In this document: positions 38,201 through 41,000 of the stretch, in pieces
Layout: the number at the start of each line of letters is the position of its first letter
How positions within the stretch are numbered: position 1 is the first letter of the stretch
NCBI GenBank assembly: GCA_009746045.1
Contig: RPFO01000104.1
Span: 2,159,448-2,200,447 of the forward strand
DNA length: 41,000 bases
Source of the DNA: Mesostigma viride
Taxonomy: Eukaryota; Streptophyta; Mesostigmatophyceae; Mesostigmatales; Mesostigmataceae
Direction of reading: 5' to 3'
Made by a program: the position numbers and the translations under genes
The notes under the pieces: model-generated
The model's input: the letters and a program-made list of their open reading frames with translations, nothing else
What the model was told of the DNA's origin: nothing
Database searches by the model: none

Positions 38201-39856
38201 TGGCACGGATCTAGACCACCCAGGCATGGGGACGCGTAGCATCTAATACCGTGTCTGCTGCAGTGTGTATGCTATCCTTGTACGACTATGGTCCGGATTC
38301 TCCCGATTTCTGGCCTGCGCTGGTTGTCTCCTTGATACTATGAACAAGCATGAACGTATCTTCCGCAGAACGTTGACCCAGGCCACGTGTATTTAGCCAA
38401 ATACATGAGACGGAACGTTTATGCGGTTTCTTGAGTTTGTGGCATGGACGGAACCGCGACCCGGACGACCTGGACAGCCACATGGGTACACGTCGCATCT
38501 TATACCGTGCCTACTGTGTGTTTGCTCCCTTTCGTAAACATTCTCGCTTATTTTTGGCGCAGTTCAGCAACTCGGACCGCCTGGAAAGCCACATGCACAC
38601 TCTCCCGATGTACTGACTGTGTACTGCTTGCATCTGGATGCTGTGTGTGTCAACCATCCACGTCTATCTTTGGCGCAGAACGTCGACCCGGACCACCTGG
38701 ACAGCCACATGGACCGTCTAGCTATGGAGGAGATGGCGATGCGCTCCGGCAGCCTGGCGCCGCCGTTGCAGCTGGCCAAGGCGGCGGTGGACACCATCAG
38801 CCGCAACAACGACCGCGTGAGCGCCACCGCGGTGGTGCCCGTGATCAAGGACCGCATCACGTCCGCGGGGCATAGCATCGGCGTGCGGGTGAGCGCTGGG
38901 GGGGTGTAGATAACTTACGTCATGGAGTGGTGCCATCACGTCAGGAGTGATAGCGTGACGCTGCTAGAAAGGCAGCATCACGTGCGTGGGGCAGAGCTCG
39001 GGTGTGCGGGTGAGTGTGTCTACCAGCCAGGCAACCGTTAACAGCCTGACCTCACCAGGGCCGGGATACAGACAGTGCAAGCCTGTCTCTTTACTGGCCA
39101 TGCCTCCTGCCCACAACCGCTGAGGTCGCAGCACAGGGAATGAGGTGCTGTGATAATGCGTTGCAGTCCCGGCATACGACAGCCACGTGGCTCCAATGCA
39201 TGGCTGGCTGCCTATGTCATCCATATTGGTATCCAAAGAGCATGGCCGCCATGTATGTATGGCCAGCGGCTTACAACTTCCACCACACACTCTCATAAGC
39301 ACGCACTGTCATTCTACTGCATCGATTTCCATGCGGCTCCTTGTGGCGAGTGCTCTTCTCACCTCGGATCTTCCTACCCTGCGGCCGCTTTGTCCTGCTG
39401 CTGCTTTCTCCTGCTGCTGCTTTGTCCTTGCTTGGGTGCTGCCACATGCAGCATCTGCCCGGAGACTTCCCCCCGGACCCATCCCTCGTCGAGGAAAGCC
39501 CCCGTTTGGAGCGGCGTAAACCGTCGAAGACACCCTCGAGCACGGCAGTGGGTGACCGGGCCGGCGACGGCCTATTCGCTGGGAAGGACGGGATGCTCCG
39601 GCGCTCGACGACCGCGGGCATACAGAGGGACTCGCCGCGCAGCCACGGGAGCTTTGCGCACCAGCTCACCACGCAGACCAGCCTCATCCGGCACGCGAGC
39701 TTGATGAGCCCGACCAGCCATGGGCCGAACGGGAGCATGTTTGGCAGCCCTCGGTCGCCCTTGCAGGGGGTCACAAGCCCGAACACACCACTCTCTCCTG
39801 CGGCACCTGGATCGCACCGGGGGGCGCTTCCCAAGCCGGCGCATCCAGCCAGCTAG
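23037..39856 (+). CDS. Split gene of 14 exons: long coiled-coil protein with Ser/Pro-rich C-terminus
   Basis: Exons: 23037-23282 (5' edge uncertain), 24002-24196, 24982-25080, 26174-26293, 26849-26965, 28034-28125, 28993-29038, 29619-29675, 30611-30687, 31002-31101, 32769-32953, 37470-37929, 38679-38888, 39452-39856 (stop TAG). All introns are GT-AG and all phases close, giving about 802 codons from the ATG at 23037. Residues about 20-45 are hydrophobic and followed by RWGKKK, so a membrane anchor is possible. Residues about 55-383 are highly charged and rich in Glu, Lys, Arg, Gln and Leu, typical of coiled coil. Residues 384-802 alternate acidic/Ser-rich disorder with short helices and end in Ser/Pro repeats that suit phosphorylation. 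No family is recognised; a structural or scaffold role is inference. It is divergent to the minus-strand gene. Most of its introns hold decayed copies of their own splice junctions. Confidence 0.75.
24002..24196 (+). CDS. Exon 2: coiled-coil segment
   Basis: Acceptor TTGGCAG, donor GTGCGC (weaker), 65 codons. Begins AQAREAKLRELEVQMASYM and continues with RSVDEMDKKLARIAEDTG, ending HVHNRTK. Heptad-like spacing of Leu, Met and Ile is visible. Two acceptor-side copies lie upstream at about 23769-23815 and 23889-23930. Confidence 0.75.
24362..24836. repeat. C-rich tract: CCCCCT, then CCCT/CCT arrays
   Basis: About 475 bp almost without purines on the plus strand, inside the intron between exons 24196 and 24982. 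It changes from CCCCCTC blocks to TCCC arrays broken by CCTCCT, then back to CCCCCT. Pyrimidine-rich on the sense strand. Confidence 0.95.
24982..25080 (+). CDS. Exon 3: coiled-coil segment
   Basis: Acceptor ATAACAG, donor GTGGGT, 33 codons: DMAVDADTNVRKLREALEVV, then SQHLKDMQIQSKE. Two decayed acceptor copies upstream (24838-24945) and two donor copies downstream (25133-25225). Confidence 0.8.
26174..26293 (+). CDS. Exon 4: coiled-coil segment
   Basis: Acceptor GTTGCCAG, donor GTGAGT, 40 codons: IQNMKLEARRALDKMREDVS, then RARHEREQELQEEWEKVLSK. An almost intact acceptor copy lies at about 26055-26100, and a donor copy at about 26495-26540. Confidence 0.85.
26849..26965 (+). CDS. Exon 5: coiled-coil segment
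   Basis: Acceptor CCCCGCAG, donor GTGAGG, 39 codons: VFVTKQRELHEEKKKRQAVE, then AEALAEERRMQEEMLQLQR. Very strong coiled-coil composition. The intron downstream carries an AT-rich tandem repeat that starts about 20 bp after the donor. Confidence 0.85.
27000..27480. repeat. AT-rich tandem repeat, about 60-bp unit, split by unique sequence
   Basis: The unit holds GCTATGCTAGTATTATACT, ATTATATTATGTTATTCTAG and TAGTATTATAGAGGTAGCTG. A first copy and an (ATTA)n run to about 27071; four more copies from about 27230. The unit begins with sequence found just downstream of the exon 5 donor. Confidence 0.9.
28034..28125 (+). CDS. Exon 6: charged helical segment
   Basis: Acceptor GTATCAG, donor GTACGTG, ends in phase 2. 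It encodes EREQEVPPEIQSRLDKLQEC, then FDKIKMATGL and a Thr codon completed by the next exon. Five decayed copies of its last 30-40 bases plus donor follow between 28193 and 28650. Confidence 0.8.
28993..29038 (+). CDS. Exon 7: 46-nt small exon
   Basis: Acceptor GCGACAG, donor GTGAGC. One base completes the previous Thr codon, then SAENVVERFLNRDEL. The phase fit on both sides supports it despite its size. Confidence 0.7.
29619..29675 (+). CDS. Exon 8: 57-nt small exon
   Basis: Acceptor CGCCGCAG, donor GTGAGT, 19 codons: TASLQQTLEEDEKRLQRLR. Clear coiled-coil composition, phase 0 at both ends. Confidence 0.8.
30611..30687 (+). CDS. Exon 9: helical segment
   Basis: Acceptor GCACGCAG, donor GTAAGT, ends in phase 2. 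It encodes SKYKELEAAHSDLIHEGYDR, then RFRWT and a Val codon shared with the next exon. A donor copy (CGCCTTGGATGGACCGTATC) lies at about 30736. Confidence 0.75.
31002..31101 (+). CDS. Exon 10: coiled-coil segment
   Basis: Acceptor TGCGCCAG, donor GTTCGT. One base completes Val, then FDQVEKKMQAAERRKQKALH and TLEATHVVIHRAK. An acceptor copy upstream at about 30905-30945 and four donor copies downstream (31173, 31286, 31479, 31590). Confidence 0.8.
31624..31905 (+). pseudogene. Possible LINE (L1-type) ORF fragment
   Basis: An open frame to a TAG at 31903. It contains SWSLDDDLTPAQQQQRRDQW, then YIRHKTNPEKPQVYWRGGDL and YVNKKLWKPP. 'DLTP-x-Q-x-x-R ... WRG-x-x-LY ... W-x-PP' recalls a segment seen in L1-type retrotransposon polyproteins of plants and algae. 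This is recalled from general family knowledge and was not searched. It lacks suitable splice phase support for the host gene and sits in its exon 10-11 intron. A host exon remains the alternative. Confidence 0.4.
31906..32468. other. Intron stretch with TAAT run and C-rich tract
   Basis: No exon is seen. (TTAA)n-like TTAATTAATTAATTGG at 32294-32309 and a C-rich tract from 32365. Confidence 0.5.
32589..32636 (+). repeat. Dispersed 48-bp motif, copy A
   Basis: GGTCGGGATTCTCCAGATTT, then CTGGCCTGCGCTGGTTGTCT and CATTGATA. Nearly identical to 38290-38337 and, inverted, to 40827-40877. Confidence 0.85.
32769..32953 (+). CDS. Exon 11: acidic, Ser-rich segment
   Basis: Acceptor CACCACCAG after a C-rich tract, donor GTACGA, ends in phase 2. 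It encodes MSIETMALSLGLNVQLSDPH, then an acidic DGEPEGADNDDSDT run and SASASGPMSRVSTLSRAEG. Two decayed acceptor copies at about 32470-32510 and 32549-32580. The next intron is 4.5 kb and holds several repeats. Confidence 0.75.
33355..34322. repeat. 37-bp minisatellite, about 26 copies
   Basis: The unit is GGCGCTGGAGGAAAAGTGT plus CATGATCCATGCGGGCTA. Variants include GGGGG for GGAGG, TGTGG for TGCGG and CTC for CTA. Runs of variants recur in the same order, a sign of multi-unit duplications. It lies in the large exon 11-12 intron. Confidence 0.97.
34323..35186. other. Unique intron sequence
   Basis: No exon or strong repeat. Near 34733 the string GACCTGTTTACTGGGTCC matches GACCTGTTTAGTGGGTCC near 12090, so a weak dispersed repeat is possible. 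Confidence 0.4.
35187..35797. repeat. Direct repeat copy 1 (611 bp)
   Basis: From GAAAGAAACAATT to AGAGAAAACCGATT. It matches copy 2 at roughly 95 percent by eye. A minus-strand frame of 66 codons (35263-35463) is preserved in both copies but has no recognised family. Confidence 0.93.
35798..36757. other. 960-bp interior between the two direct repeats
   Basis: Unique AT/GC-mixed sequence with no readable protein. Together with the flanking repeats it has the layout of a small LTR-type element (TRIM-like), but the repeat ends lack TG...CA and no primer site was recognised. Confidence 0.45.
36758..37370. repeat. Direct repeat copy 2 (613 bp)
   Basis: The same boundaries as copy 1 (GAAAGAAACAATT ... 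AGAGAAAACTGATT), with scattered substitutions and a 3-bp ATT insertion near the start. It ends about 100 bp before the acceptor of exon 12. Confidence 0.93.
37470..37929 (+). CDS. Exon 12: disordered linker then helical segment
   Basis: Acceptor ACGCGCAG is the upstream AG that keeps frame with exon 11. The first 15 codons are the least certain, because another frame also reads well there. Then SKSNNNASAVVAAYQDMSQL, a Ser/Gly-rich stretch, basic RRKSRSATTEHRNLRKP, and PINNLPDVLDTLSLVLESLY. Donor GTGAGC, phase 0. A degraded copy of the last 60 bases lies at about 38090-38160, with a stop just after it. Confidence 0.75.
38290..38337 (+). repeat. Dispersed 48-bp motif, copy B
   Basis: The same motif with four or so differences from copy A, sitting in the intron before exon 13 and preceded by ACTAT. 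Confidence 0.88.
38679..38888 (+). CDS. Exon 13: helical segment
   Basis: Acceptor TTTGGCGCAG, donor GTGAGC, exactly 70 codons: NVDPDHLDSHMDRLAMEEMA, then LQLAKAAVDTISRNNDRVSA and ITSAGHSIGVR. Up to three decayed acceptor-side copies precede it, and a donor-side copy follows at 38968-39020. Confidence 0.85.
39452..39856 (+). CDS. Terminal exon: Ser/Pro-rich tail and stop
   Basis: Acceptor CACATGCAG after a CTGCTG/TTTGTCC-rich tract; 134 codons and TAG. Begins HLPGDFPPDPSLVEESPRLE, then basic and Ser-rich parts, with several S-P sites (MSPTSHG, FGSPRSPLQGVTSPNTPLSP). Probably disordered and phosphorylated. No known domain. Confidence 0.85.
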   Translation, partial: HLPGDFPPDPSLVEESPRLERRKPSKTPSSTAVGDRAGDGLFAGKDGMLRRSTTAGIQRDSPRSHGSFAHQLTTQTSLIRHASLMSPTSHGPNGSMFGSPRSPLQGVTSPNTPLSPAAPGSHRGALPKPAHPAS

Positions 39857-40204
39857 CGGTCTGTTTGCTAGCATTTGTGTGGTACTTGGGAACCCTGAGT
39901 CCCTGACCTCGGCCCAGTGCAGCGCCCGCTCGGAAGGGTGCACACCTCGCACTGCAGAAGCATGTGTTGATTGTCTTGTTATTTGCTCTGCAGAAGCTGC
40001 AATGCGCAGCTGTCTCTATGCACCGTATCTAGCTGGCAATCTGAATGAGACAACCAGCTGGCATTCTTTTCAGCCAATTTAAGGATCGGTATAATTTTAG
40101 CATCGTTGCACTACTGGTTGTCCAGTTATTATCATCTTGTGAAAAATTGGGTGCCAAGGTTATTAATCCACGTAGTTGTCTCTTTGATAGTTGCCCGTGT
40201 TTTT

Positions 40205-40258
40205 TTACAACGCGATACATCGCGTTGTCGGGTTAGAACGCGATGTATCACGTTGTAA
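40205..40258. other. 22-bp inverted repeat (hairpin)
   Basis: TTACAACGCGATACATCGCGTT, 10-base loop, then its reverse complement with one mismatch. It lies about 350 bp past the stop codon of the plus gene. It could be a MITE remnant or a 3' structural element. Confidence 0.8.
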
Positions 40259-40826
40259 TCTGACAACTGGCAAGCCTATTAAACATGCGATATTTGGTCT
40301 GAAACTTTCAACACAGGTCAGAAACATATCATAGAATTCAAGAAAAAATCCTGGTATTTTTTGCGTGTGTGTGTGTGACAGCTGCAAACAAATATGTACC
40401 ACTGAAATCAAGCATTTTCGCGGGACGAAGGTGAAGACGACGGCGATGGCGGCAGGTAGATCTCGCCAGTTTTCACGCGAATTTCAGTGGCTGTTGGGTG
40501 GCACGATCGACCATGATGATGCGTTCAAAGGTTGATAATTAGGTTTCTACGAGTTTTTTGAGGTACTGGGCCCGGGCAAAGGAAACGTAGTTTTTTCCAG
40601 TTTCTCACCCAACTTTCATGCGGAAACCCTGGAAACCGGCATACATAATATTACGGCAAGACTCGGGTCTGCTGCGGCACCATGCTTGGTAATTTCCATG
40701 CATGGTGTTTCGACTTCTTAACACATGTTTATTCATTCCGAACGCCCGGACTCTCGGCTAAACCGAGATTTGTGCAGACTTTTATTGGGTAGCTCCGGGC
40801 ATGATGGTGCCTTGCCCTAGCTCTTG

Positions 40827-40877
40827 TATCAAAGAGACAACCAGCGCAGGCCAGAAATCGGGAGAATCCGGACCATG
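40827..40877 (-). repeat. Dispersed 48-bp motif, copy C (inverted)
   Basis: Reads TATCAAAGAGACAACCAGCG on the plus strand, then CAGGCCAGAAATCGGGAGAA. It is the reverse complement of copies A and B. A further truncated copy begins at 40975 and runs into the window end. Confidence 0.9.
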
Positions 40878-41000
40878 GTAGCTCGAGCCTGCCGTTATCT
40901 TTTCCGCGTTTTCGAGTCGTTCAGGATGATGAAGATGAATGGTGATGGAAATGTGTATCCTTGTGCATTGAAATTATCAAAGAGACAACCAGCGCGCAGG

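Larger units (their letters stand above)
39857..41000. other. Region downstream of the plus gene
   Basis: No exon is recognised. TGTAA-type strings occur (for example at 40255), but a polyadenylation site cannot be assigned. It holds a hairpin at 40205-40258 and two inverted copies of the dispersed motif. Confidence 0.5.

Overview
The window is nuclear DNA from a eukaryote, most likely a microbial one such as a green alga. The coding exons are short (46-490 nt), moderately GC-rich and bounded by GT-AG introns. There are no operons, Shine-Dalgarno sites or long uninterrupted genes. Very long micro- and minisatellites, a pogo/Tigger-type DNA transposon relic and a possible L1-type fragment fit that view. 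The algal assignment is inference, from the combination of a voltage-sensor-like membrane protein with a Calx-beta domain and the gene style. No marker fixes the species.

Layout: two divergently transcribed split genes fill the window. On the minus strand, from about 18190 down to the left edge (3' end missing), lies a multi-exon membrane protein. Its modules in order are an N-terminal part with two tentative exons; a Calx-beta domain spread over four exons (14943-11635); a voltage-sensor-like four-helix unit with S1 at 10005-9881, S2 at 7887-7816, S3 at 6484-6356 and an Arg-rich S4 at 5718-5544; a further membrane helix and a large non-cytoplasmic region (4284-3925 and 3290 onward); a last membrane helix near 3120; then a Lys- and Gly-rich cytoplasmic tail that continues toward the left edge. 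Reading phases close at every junction I could test. One frame break, explained by a 5-bp tandem duplication at 3215-3224, is the exception. The layout resembles algal receptor-type nucleotide cyclases with channel-like helices, but no cyclase catalytic domain lies inside the window.

On the plus strand, 14 phase-consistent exons from 23037 to a stop at 39856 encode a protein of about 802 residues: a possible N-terminal membrane segment, a long charged coiled-coil region, then Ser/Pro-rich low-complexity C-terminal parts. I do not recognise its family. One more plus-strand exon (18977-19289) may be an upstream exon of the same gene.

The introns are the remarkable part. Beside about twenty exon-intron junctions there are one to six decayed copies ('echoes') of that same junction: part of the exon edge plus the splice site plus the first intron bases. 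They lie in the adjoining intron, in direct orientation. In at least two cases a large minisatellite unit (51 bp at 10890-11630, 30 bp at 12650-12920) is recognisably such a junction copy, and the 14-bp array at 7277-7400 probably is too. This suggests introns here grow by repeated tandem duplication of splice junctions, followed by decay or satellite expansion. Other insertions inside introns are a 2.1-kb GGCT/GGGT array, a pure 625-bp hexamer array flush against a splice acceptor, a 916-bp TIR element, a pair of 0.6-kb direct repeats and a dispersed 48-bp motif.
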